The translations under genes were made by a program, and so were the position numbers. This document shows positions 25,798 to 32,935 of a stretch of DNA of 34,710 bases, piece after piece. The notes under the pieces are model-generated. The model searched no databases and was not told the DNA's origin. It saw nothing but the letters and a program-made list of their open reading frames with translations. The DNA is from Sphingobacterium phlebotomi (GTDB lineage Bacteria > Bacteroidota > Bacteroidia > Sphingobacteriales > Sphingobacteriaceae). The stretch is from assembly GCF_008180195.1 (NCBI RefSeq), contig NZ_VTAV01000016.1, forward strand, positions 1 through 34,710, in the 5' to 3' direction. Numbering within the stretch: the first letter of the stretch is position 1; each line of letters begins with the position of its first letter.

Positions 25798-26239
25798 ATG
25801 CTTGCCGGGCAAGAAGCTGCCAATCACCATTCGATTTCACCCACGTCAACATGATACCTAAACGAATATTGGCGGGACCTTTTCCTGGATCGTTCGTTTT
25901 GGCATTTAATATGTGGCGGACAATAGCCGTGTTATCCTGCACATCCACCGTTTGTTCAGAGATTTGTATTTCTTCAAAAACCGACGCTCCGGAAACGAGT
26001 GTACGTACAAACTGTTCTTTTGTTTCCATCGTACCACTGGAATGTCCATAGCTAAGTTTGTCTGACGTTAGTTTATTTAATACCGGTGCAGCCGGCTTTA
26101 ACATGGCTTCTGTAAGTGCTTTTGTAGCAATCTCCACCTCTTCTTGCTGGGAACTTTTTTCTTGAGCGGATGTTTTGGAAAAAACGGCTGTCATAACGAT
26201 AGTTAGCATGACCAAGGATACATTATTATATAATATCAT
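25787..26239 (-). CDS. Exported NTF2-like (SnoaL/DUF4440-type) protein
   Basis: A 150-residue exported protein with a cone-shaped NTF2-like fold: EEVEIATKALTEAMLKPAAPVLNKLTSDKLSYGHSSG (helix then strand; key part TSDKLSYGHSSG), TKEQFVRTL, TVDVQDNTAIVRHI, and the final WVKSNGDWQLLARQAFKL typical of DUF4440 proteins. The start at ATG 26239 leaves a signal peptide (MILYNNVSLVMLTIVMTAVF...SAQ); the longer reading from 26296 lacks it. Function unknown; related proteins may bind small hydrophobic ligands. Tail-to-tail overlap of 11 nt with the oxidoreductase gene. Confidence 0.82.
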   Translation of the reverse strand: MILYNNVSLVMLTIVMTAVFSKTSAQEKSSQQEEVEIATKALTEAMLKPAAPVLNKLTSDKLSYGHSSGTMETKEQFVRTLVSGASVFEEIQISEQTVDVQDNTAIVRHILNAKTNDPGKGPANIRLGIMLTWVKSNGDWQLLARQAFKL

Positions 26240-26339
26240 ATGTTCGATTGTTTTATTTTGATGATCGAATTTAATGACTCTGATTCGATATTCCAAAGAA
26301 TATTATTTTTCGAACATTCATAACAGCTCGATGTGTTTT

Positions 26340-26368
26340 TTGGACTTAGGCTAAAAATCATTATATTG
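26340..26368 (+). promoter_or_regulatory. Weak candidate promoter of the ornithine aminotransferase gene
   Basis: TTG at 26340-26342, 19-nt spacer, TATATTG at 26362-26368, one base short of TAnnTTTG. It would give a leader of about 92 nt. The rest of the 170-nt gap shows no structure I can support. Confidence 0.25.
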
Positions 26369-26467
26369 TCTATACGTGTAAGTCTAGTTATCGAAGAAAA
26401 ACTTTTATAAGAGATCATCAAGAGATGCATCGCGACATCCAAATTAATAAATATTATTATTAGCAAC

Positions 26468-27715
26468 ATGGAAACTAATAACTATCAAATACCTGAAAAA
26501 ACAGGAGGTTACATTCAAACAGAAGAACAATATGGTGCCCACAATTATCATCCACTACCTGTTGTGCTGAGCAAGGGACTGGGACCATTCGTTTGGGATG
26601 TGGAGGGCACGCGTTATTACGATTTTCTGTCGGGTTATTCTGCGGTCAACCAAGGACATTGCCATCCAAAGATCATCGACGCCTTGATAGAGCAGGCGAA
26701 ACAACTAACATTAACGTCGAGAGCTTTTCATAGTGATAAGATGGCGGAATACAGCCGATATATTACGCAGTATTTTGGTTATGATAAAGTATTGCCGATG
26801 AATACAGGAGTAGAAGCTGTGGAAACAGCATTAAAATTAGCTCGCAAATGGGGTTATACTGTAAAAGGTGTGCCGGATGGTCGAGCTAAGATTATTACGG
26901 TAGAAGGAAATTTTCATGGTCGAACTATTAACGTTATCTCCTTTAGTACCGATCCTACAGCAAGAGTTGGATTTGGACCTTTTATGCCCGGATACATCAC
27001 GATTCCCTACAACGATCTGAATGCACTTCGTGATGCGCTCGCAGATGAAAACGTTGTGGGTTTTTTGGTTGAGCCTATTCAGGGAGAAGCAGGCGTATAT
27101 GTTCCGGACGATGGTTATTTGGCAGCCGCCAAAACACTCTGTAAAGAACGCCGTGTACTATTTATAGGAGATGAGATTCAAACGGGCTTGTCGAGAACAG
27201 GAAAACTATTGGCATGTGATCATGAAAATGTCCGACCGGATATTCTTATTTTGGGGAAAGCTTTAAGTGGAGGCATTATGCCAATTTCTGCGGTGCTTGC
27301 AGACGATGAGATTATGTTGACAATAGCGCCCGGAGAACATGGTTCGACGTACGGAGGTAATCCGTTAGCTTGTGCTGTTGCTATCGCTTCACTGAAAGTG
27401 CTGAAAGACGAGAGCCTTACGGATCGTGCCGCAGCGCTTGGGGCCTATTTTCGCTCAGCGTTAAATAAGTTAGTACATCCGGCGATTAAGCAGGTAAGGG
27501 GAAAAGGACTCCTTAATGCAATTGTCATTGATCATCCAAAGGATAACGCCGCCGATATTTTGTGCTTGGAACTGCTGAAAAATGGCTTGTTAGCAAAACC
27601 TACACATGGCGACAAAATACGTTTTGCACCTCCCTTAGTTATCTCTAAAGAAGAATTAGAAGAGGCCATCGGTATCATTCAAAAATCATTGGCAGTGTTG
27701 GATGAACACCGGTAA
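26468..27715 (+). CDS. rocD: Ornithine--oxo-acid transaminase
   Basis: PLP-dependent class III aminotransferase that converts ornithine and 2-oxoglutarate to glutamate semialdehyde and glutamate, in arginine breakdown or proline synthesis. Length of 415 residues and the opening EEQYGAHNYHPLPVVLSKG are characteristic of this enzyme. The PLP lysine is K264 (ILGKALSGG), with D235 (IGDEIQTG) holding the ring nitrogen. MNTGVEAVETALKLARKW and YGGNPLACAVA are also diagnostic. No arginase or proline gene is adjacent. Confidence 0.95.
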   Translation: METNNYQIPEKTGGYIQTEEQYGAHNYHPLPVVLSKGLGPFVWDVEGTRYYDFLSGYSAVNQGHCHPKIIDALIEQAKQLTLTSRAFHSDKMAEYSRYITQYFGYDKVLPMNTGVEAVETALKLARKWGYTVKGVPDGRAKIITVEGNFHGRTINVISFSTDPTARVGFGPFMPGYITIPYNDLNALRDALADENVVGFLVEPIQGEAGVYVPDDGYLAAAKTLCKERRVLFIGDEIQTGLSRTGKLLACDHENVRPDILILGKALSGGIMPISAVLADDEIMLTIAPGEHGSTYGGNPLACAVAIASLKVLKDESLTDRAAALGAYFRSALNKLVHPAIKQVRGKGLLNAIVIDHPKDNAADILCLELLKNGLLAKPTHGDKIRFAPPLVISKEELEEAIGIIQKSLAVLDEHR

Positions 27716-27843
27716 AGTGGTACGTGTATGTTAATTTAAAGTAATGTGTATGTCTTTTTTTATTCTAAGAAGGCATGAATGTTGTGAACATCAGAAAAGT
27801 TGGCTATTTTTAGTAGCAATTTATTTAAGATAATAAGACATTT

Positions 27844-28521
27844 ATGAGAAAGATTTTTTTATCAATGGTGGTGGGTACAGCCATTCTGTTCGCTTCTTGT
27901 GGAGGAAACTCTTCCAAGACGCAAGTATCCGAAAAGCAAGAAGTAGCGGAGAAAGAAGGAGATGTATATGTTGCTGATGTGGAAGCTTCCGAAGTGAATT
28001 GGAGAGCTACGCACAAAGGTGGCCTTGCTCCGCGTTGGGGTACGCTTTCGATAAGTTCCGGTGAATTATCAGTTACCGATGGAAATGTTAATGCTGGTGA
28101 TTTTACCATTGACATGAAATCACTACAAGTTGATGCAGCGTCAGTAACGGAAGCAGATAAAAAAGCCAGTGATTTGCAAAATCATTTGAAAAACGAGGAC
28201 TTTTTTAACGTAGAGAAACATGGAACAGCAACCTTCCATATTACACAGGTTGCTGATTTAGATTTATCTACTGTGAAAGATGGAGTAGTGGGAGCAAATA
28301 AACTCGTTAGTGGGAATCTTACCTTACTCGACAGCACGCTGAATATTTCTTTCCCTGCTAAAATCGATGTTCAAGACGAAAAAGTAGCAGTAGAAGCTAA
28401 ATTTACCGTAAACCGTGTCGATTGGGGAATTAAATTTGGTACTTCGGAATTGGATCCAGCAGAGTGGGGCATAAGCAGAGATATCGAAGTCGGTGTTAAT
28501 TTTGAAGCTACTAAACAGTAA
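27844..28521 (+). CDS. YceI family lipoprotein
   Basis: A 225-residue lipid-anchored YceI-domain protein. The signal ends in a lipobox (LFASC, C19), followed by a Ser/Glu/Lys-rich tether to about residue 40. The YceI beta-barrel (lipocalin-like) then begins with VADVEASEVNWRATHKGG and includes GELSVTDGNVNAGDFTIDM (in part GNVNAGDFTIDMKSL), VTEADKKASDLQNHLKNEDFF and ATFHIT, and ends with NRVDWGIKFG. The family binds isoprenoids or other amphipathic lipids; the role here is unknown. A strong terminator follows. Confidence 0.9.
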   Translation: MRKIFLSMVVGTAILFASCGGNSSKTQVSEKQEVAEKEGDVYVADVEASEVNWRATHKGGLAPRWGTLSISSGELSVTDGNVNAGDFTIDMKSLQVDAASVTEADKKASDLQNHLKNEDFFNVEKHGTATFHITQVADLDLSTVKDGVVGANKLVSGNLTLLDSTLNISFPAKIDVQDEKVAVEAKFTVNRVDWGIKFGTSELDPAEWGISRDIEVGVNFEATKQ

Positions 28522-28544
28522 TAAATATAGTATAATATTCTAGA

Positions 28545-28580
28545 AATGCCTCCTATATACAGGGGGCATTTTCGTTTTTT
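28545..28580 (+). terminator. Terminator of the YceI lipoprotein gene
   Basis: A 9-bp stem (28545-28553 with 28562-28570, one G-U pair), 8-nt loop, then TTCGTTTTTT. It lies tail-to-tail with the small-RNA terminator on the other strand. Confidence 0.82.
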
Positions 28581-28588
28581 CTAAAACG

Positions 28589-28652
28589 AAAAAAGGGCTT
28601 TCAAACGGGGAGAATGAAAGCCCTTAACTAACCAATTATAAACCTAAATTAT
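28589..28652 (-). ncRNA. Small RNA, copy 2 (complete, about 64 nt)
   Basis: Predicted minus-strand RNA from 28652 to about 28589. The 5' arm (about 29 nt, starting ATAATTTAGG) is A/U-rich and shows no strong self-pairing. It is followed by a 9-bp hairpin (28623-28615 with 28603-28595, GGGCTTTCA/TGAAAGCCC, 11-nt loop) and six U, a standard intrinsic terminator. The plus-strand block 28628-28654 is identical to 1-27, where a second promoter of the same geometry exists. Conservation starts two bases before the predicted RNA 5' end, as expected if the 5' end is the functional seed. No ORF of use is encoded. Name and Rfam family unknown to me. Confidence 0.68.
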
Positions 28653-28659
28653 GAAAGTA

Positions 28660-28690
28660 CAAATATAGTGTATTTATTACACTAAGTCAA
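28660..28690 (-). promoter_or_regulatory. Promoter of small RNA copy 2
   Basis: Minus strand: TTG at 28690-28688, exact 20-nt spacer, TATATTTG at 28667-28660, then 7 nt to the predicted start at 28652. Same geometry as copy 1. It lies 47 nt after the stop of the DUF294 gene, which has no terminator of its own before it. Confidence 0.68.
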
Positions 28691-28737
28691 GCTTTCTTTC
28701 TAATTTGTTGTCCTATATTTTGTAACATTTTTATACC

Positions 28738-30645
28738 TTATCCTAATATATTATTGGTAAATCTCATTTTTATTCCCATTTGAAAATTGCCAATTGTCTT
28801 AAATATTTCTTTTAAGGTGGCCTTTTCAATTTTAGTTAACGTATTGATACGAATATAGTTGTTGGGTTCTGACTTCGCTACGAGTATCTGATTGGCTTGG
28901 TTTTCTAACCTTAGAGCCATTAAATAATAATAGGACTGATAGAGTTCATGATATTGTTGAGGCGTAAAAACACCTAATTCCATTAATTTTTTTAGCCTTT
29001 CTCCGGTATTCTCTTGATATATTCTTTTTTGAAGCGCATATACCCTAACCAGATCCACAATAGGGGTCATGGCATTCTTAATATTGAAAACTTCGGCTTT
29101 GTCGATGGTTTCTGTTTTAATATTCTTGAAGAAAGTGAGGGGAGGCTCATATTGCAAGGCATTTTTTGCTGTGAAAGCAAAAAAACGATCGTTTGGTTTT
29201 TGGAGTTCTTGCTCTAGAAATTGTTTGAGTTCTTCAATAATATTTTTTTCACCATATAAGAAACGACAGTCAAAAAATGTCGAGAATTTGATTGCGTTTT
29301 CAGGTACACTTTCCTCAATCCATTTTTTATAATTACGTTTCCAATGGGATAAAGAATGTGTCCATTCAGGATTGCTGGCCATGTATCCTCCTTCGCAGTA
29401 ACTAAAACCTATTTCGTTTAAGTGATGTGATACCTTTTTTGCAAACGTTAGAAAATATTTTCGAACCATTTCCCGTTGTTCGTTGGCTTTATCTTCGTAG
29501 ATAATGGCATTGTCTTGATCGGTTTTCAAAGTCTGCTCTTTTCTTCCCTCGCTTCCTGTAACCATAAAGACAAACTTAGCCGGAGGTTCTCCCATCTCGC
29601 GAATTATCCGTTCGATAACTTTAATGGCAATTGTGTCTGCGATCGTCGTAATGACCTGATTAGTAATCTCTGCATTAATCCCTCTACCTAACAATTGTTT
29701 GATGATTTCCGGTACATAGTTCCACTTTTGACGTAGCTCTTCGACCGTTTCCGCCAATTTCACGGACTGGATGAAGACCAACGGTGATTGTCCTTGTTCA
29801 CTTAATATACGATTCCTACTTAAGAACCCTACATATCGGCCATCTTTTTCGACTAAGAGGTAGCGAGTCTTCGTGCTGAACATCATGAGTACCGCTTCAT
29901 AGAGGTAGGCTTGATGAGATATCGATACGATGGGATTATCCATGACCTCAGCAATTGGCACATGGACATCTATACGCTTAGCGATAACATTGTCCCGAAG
30001 CGTCATATCAGTCGCATAGCCTATGATGTTTTGATTTTCGTTTTGAATGAAAAGACAGCTTACGCGATTGTCTGCCATGTGCTTCGCAGCTTTGTAGATT
30101 GGTGTATCCGCAGCACAAGAAACAATGTCTTTATAAGCTATCCCGTCTATTTTTCGGGAATAAAGCTGTTCAGCCGCAATATAGCTCTCTTCAAAAGAAG
30201 CTGGCGTTTTGACAAAATGTGAAAACTCTTCGTCCAACATCTTCTTGCCAAAGTCCGTAGTATAATATTGAAAAAAATCATCGTAAGCATGGCATAATTC
30301 AAGAAACTCCTTACGTGGTAAATTGTATACAATGGTGCCTTTTTTCGCTATGACAGATTTTAATGCTTTCGTTCTGTTGAGGAGAATGGAGATACCGCCA
30401 AAACAATATAGAGGATGATGTATCTCAATTGAACGTTTGTTTTCGGAAGAGTCGAAAAAAAAAGTTTCATATTCTCCATTGACGATAATATCGACCCCTT
30501 TTACCTCGGTTACCTCCTGTCTATAAGCGAGCGTATCCCGTGTATAAGAAGTCTGTATCAACGATTCGGAAATTCCTCGAAGTAAGCTCTCCGGGAGGAG
30601 ATCAAAGGGTTTTGTGTTTTTTAAAATTTCAATCAAATCTAGCAT
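28738..30645 (-). CDS. cNMP-binding / CBS / DUF294 nucleotidyltransferase-like signalling protein
   Basis: A 635-residue cytoplasmic protein with four parts: cyclic-nucleotide-binding-like domain (about 10-140), CBS pair (about 168-285; ends GFLSRNRILSEQ), DUF294 putative nucleotidyltransferase (about 300-445) and a DUF294 C-terminal helical domain (about 480-625). The GlnD-like active site is G364-S-E-G-R-K-E-Q371 followed by D376 and D378 (TDQDNAII). The family is often found next to acetate/sodium symporters and a DnaQ-type exonuclease. Here the exonuclease is present (30 nt upstream) but no symporter gene is. Biochemical activity unknown. Confidence 0.9.
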   Translation of the reverse strand: MLDLIEILKNTKPFDLLPESLLRGISESLIQTSYTRDTLAYRQEVTEVKGVDIIVNGEYETFFFDSSENKRSIEIHHPLYCFGGISILLNRTKALKSVIAKKGTIVYNLPRKEFLELCHAYDDFFQYYTTDFGKKMLDEEFSHFVKTPASFEESYIAAEQLYSRKIDGIAYKDIVSCAADTPIYKAAKHMADNRVSCLFIQNENQNIIGYATDMTLRDNVIAKRIDVHVPIAEVMDNPIVSISHQAYLYEAVLMMFSTKTRYLLVEKDGRYVGFLSRNRILSEQGQSPLVFIQSVKLAETVEELRQKWNYVPEIIKQLLGRGINAEITNQVITTIADTIAIKVIERIIREMGEPPAKFVFMVTGSEGRKEQTLKTDQDNAIIYEDKANEQREMVRKYFLTFAKKVSHHLNEIGFSYCEGGYMASNPEWTHSLSHWKRNYKKWIEESVPENAIKFSTFFDCRFLYGEKNIIEELKQFLEQELQKPNDRFFAFTAKNALQYEPPLTFFKNIKTETIDKAEVFNIKNAMTPIVDLVRVYALQKRIYQENTGERLKKLMELGVFTPQQYHELYQSYYYLMALRLENQANQILVAKSEPNNYIRINTLTKIEKATLKEIFKTIGNFQMGIKMRFTNNILG

Positions 30646-30675
30646 AATTTGCTTTTTAACACAATATTAGACATT

Positions 30676-31311
30676 TTATTTATCTAAAAAGTTAAGTTTT
30701 TGTGAAAACAATTTTTGTTGTCGTTCTATATCCAGCCCTGTTATTTCACGGCGACTCCACAGCTCGAAAAAACACTTAGCCGTTGCGTTAGCGTCCTGTT
30801 CTGCCTCGTGAATCTCCGTTAATGAGTTATTAAATAGGTATTCGTGAAGTTGCGGCAGCCGGAGATATGTTATCGAAGGGTTGGCAGTGTATTTTTCGCT
30901 ATCCAACATAGTACAAAAAAACGATTGACTAATGAATGGATTCTTGAGATTCGCTCTGTAATAATCAGCGCTTAGCACCTGCACGTCTAACTCGACAAAA
31001 TGACCAATAATGAGCGGCTTATATTTTTGTATGTCGTGCGCTAACTTACGTAATACTTCTTTTCTTTTATCTCCATGTTGTTTCAGAAATGTGCTCGTGA
31101 TGCCGTGTACATTGTAAGATGAGGATGTTATGTCTATATCATCTTCATAAATGTATTTGCTTGTGCGTTTGACTTCAGTTCCGTTGGCTTCATAAACGAT
31201 CCAAGCGACCTGAATGACGTGTGGCCAGTTTTTTTCATCCGAATAGGGACGATTCCAACGCTGAGGAATACCGGAGGTTTCTGTATCGATAAATAGTAAA
31301 TGGTTTTTCAA
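30676..31311 (-). CDS. DnaQ-like 3'-5' exonuclease (DEDDh)
   Basis: A 211-residue cytoplasmic exonuclease-fold protein. ExoI motif is FIDTETSG (D9, E11), ExoII region is IIGHFVELDVQVL, and ExoIII is HEAEQDANATA with the catalytic His and Asp five residues apart, the DEDDh arrangement. The start codon is TTG at 31311; it is chosen because ExoI must sit near the N-terminus and no ATG precedes it. It forms a two-gene unit with the DUF294 protein, a pairing seen in other bacteria. Substrate (DNA, RNA or oligonucleotide) cannot be told. Confidence 0.88.
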   Translation of the reverse strand: MKNHLLFIDTETSGIPQRWNRPYSDEKNWPHVIQVAWIVYEANGTEVKRTSKYIYEDDIDITSSSYNVHGITSTFLKQHGDKRKEVLRKLAHDIQKYKPLIIGHFVELDVQVLSADYYRANLKNPFISQSFFCTMLDSEKYTANPSITYLRLPQLHEYLFNNSLTEIHEAEQDANATAKCFFELWSRREITGLDIERQQKLFSQKLNFLDK

Positions 31312-31400
31312 AAACGTGATAATTTATTCGAAATAAATAAAACAACTTGATATGATTTAATCGCTAAGTCCTAAGATAAGGACTGTTTGGATATTAAGCA

Positions 31401-31430
31401 ACAAAAGCTTTCCATCTTAATGGAAAGCTT
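31401..31430 (-). terminator. Terminator of the tRNA-Pro gene
   Basis: An 11-bp perfect stem (31430-31420 with 31415-31405), 4-nt loop, then TTTTGTTG on the minus strand. The U-run is short. Confidence 0.65.
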
Positions 31431-31439
31431 CTATATCTG

Positions 31440-31513
31440 TCGGGATGGCCGGATTTGAACCGACGACCTCCAGCACCCCATGCTGGCGCGATACCGGGCT
31501 ACGCTACATCCCG
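31440..31513 (-). tRNA. tRNA-Pro (anticodon GGG)
   Basis: A 74-nt cloverleaf on the minus strand. Acceptor stem CGGGATG/CATCCCG, discriminator A at 31440, anticodon stem CCAGC/GCTGG with loop ATGGGGT giving anticodon GGG, and T-loop GGTTCAAATCC. CCA is not encoded. It has its own exact-consensus promoter and a hairpin terminator. Confidence 0.95.
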
Positions 31514-31524
31514 TAATTCAAAGG

Positions 31525-31555
31525 CAAACCTAAATAAATTTATTTTTATATGCAA
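31525..31555 (-). promoter_or_regulatory. tRNA-Pro promoter
   Basis: Minus strand: TTG at 31555-31553, 20-nt spacer, TAGGTTTG at 31532-31525. Predicted start at 31517, only 4 nt before the mature tRNA 5' end. Confidence 0.7.
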
Positions 31556-31628
31556 TATGAATTGCATCTGCATATAAAAAATTATTTCGCTCTTCTCAGC
31601 CGTCAAAAGCTACTTTATAGGCGCTTTT

Positions 31629-31664
31629 AAAAAAAACATCGACTTTCCGTTAAGTAAGTCGATG
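31629..31664 (-). terminator. metY-hom operon terminator
   Basis: A 9-bp stem (31664-31656 with 31645-31637, CATCGACTT/AAGTCGATG), 10-nt loop, followed by eight T on the minus strand. Confidence 0.88.
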
Positions 31665-31689
31665 AGTGGAAATTTATTACAAAAGCCTT

Positions 31690-32871
31690 TTAAAGAGCCT
31701 CTGCAATAAAATTTCCGTTTTGGTTGATAATATCCTTTTTTGCAATGATTTCCTGTAGGTTAATTTCACCAACGACATATTTGAATTCCTGTCCATAGAA
31801 ACGTTCTACTATCGAATCAAATTGTATTAGATTCAAGGTTTCGTCTTCTGCATAACGGAAATATACCTTTAATTTATAGTCCGTGCTGTACTGGATTTGG
31901 GAGGCGTCAAGATGCTTTTTATACTCATAGCGGTAACCATAACGTAATGCCGTAATATCTGAAAGTACAGCAGAGCCAGTAGGATGCCCACCAGCACCTT
32001 TTCCATAGAAAAACTGTTCGTCCGCAAAAGCCGCTTTTACTAAGACACCGTTATTTTCGTTTTCTACATTGAACAAGATATTGTCTGGCGTAACGAACCT
32101 TGGCAGTACATACAAGACTACTTGGTTGTTGTTAATTTCTTTTGCGAAAGGCAAGAGTTTGATTTTAAACCCTTTTTCTTTCGCAAAACGGATATCCTGG
32201 CTGCCCAATTTATCAATACCGATATTGAGAATATCATCGGGGTTTACATAAATCCCGTATGCGTGGGAGGCCACGATAGCTAGTTTATATTTAGGGTCGA
32301 ATCCGCCCACATCCAATGTTGGATCTGTTTCGGCAAACCCCAAATCCTGTGCTTGCTTAAGTGCCACATCATAGCTTTGGTTCTCGTTGAAAATCTTTGA
32401 TAGAATATAATTGGAGGAACCGTTAAAGATCCCGCTCACAGAGTGTAGCAGCTCGTTATCGTAGTATTCCTCGAGATTACGTATAATCGGAATACTTCCA
32501 CATACTGCTCCTTCGTATAATAACGAGGTTCCATATTCCTGTTGAATAAGCGTAAGTTCTTCCAAGTGAGAAGCAATCATTTTCTTATTGGCAGAGACCA
32601 CATTTTTGCCAGATTTTAATGCGCGCTTGGTGATTTCGAAGGCTGCATCGGCATCATCGATAAGTTCAACAACGGTATTTATCTCCTCATCTCCCAAAAT
32701 AGCGTCAGCATCTGTGGTGAATAGGTTTGCCGGTAATGTTCTCCTCTTGTCCGCATTTTTAATAACGAACTTCTTGATCTCTAAATTTAATTTTTTTGTT
32801 TTTATAATATCATATAAGCCCTGTCCAACCACACCAAATCCAAACATGCCTATGATTAATCTTTCACTCAT
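31690..32871 (-). CDS. hom: Homoserine dehydrogenase
   Basis: Reduces aspartate semialdehyde to homoserine, the branch point to methionine and threonine. The nucleotide motif is GMFGFGVVGQG (8-18). The NKK motif appears as VSANKKMIASH, and the catalytic region as LLYEGAVCGSIPIIRNLEEY and GIFNGSSNYILSK. The E-x-D-P-T motif (GFAETDPTLDVGGFD) and conserved Lys (FDPKYKLAI) follow. Length of 393; the C-terminal 70 residues may be a reduced ACT-like regulatory part, which I cannot confirm. It follows metY by 64 nt on the same strand, with no promoter seen between, so it shares the riboswitch leader. Confidence 0.94.
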   Translation of the reverse strand: MSERLIIGMFGFGVVGQGLYDIIKTKKLNLEIKKFVIKNADKRRTLPANLFTTDADAILGDEEINTVVELIDDADAAFEITKRALKSGKNVVSANKKMIASHLEELTLIQQEYGTSLLYEGAVCGSIPIIRNLEEYYDNELLHSVSGIFNGSSNYILSKIFNENQSYDVALKQAQDLGFAETDPTLDVGGFDPKYKLAIVASHAYGIYVNPDDILNIGIDKLGSQDIRFAKEKGFKIKLLPFAKEINNNQVVLYVLPRFVTPDNILFNVENENNGVLVKAAFADEQFFYGKGAGGHPTGSAVLSDITALRYGYRYEYKKHLDASQIQYSTDYKLKVYFRYAEDETLNLIQFDSIVERFYGQEFKYVVGEINLQEIIAKKDIINQNGNFIAEAL

Positions 32872-32935
32872 TGTTGTTATTTAAATGTTATTTGTTTTTT
32901 AACTCTATCACGTATTATCCGTCCTTAACCGCTGG

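Noticed and set aside
1..28654. 27-nt repeat as ends of a transposon or as attachment sites
   Set aside because: The two copies are in the same orientation, 28.6 kb apart, with housekeeping genes between; each is embedded in its own promoter.
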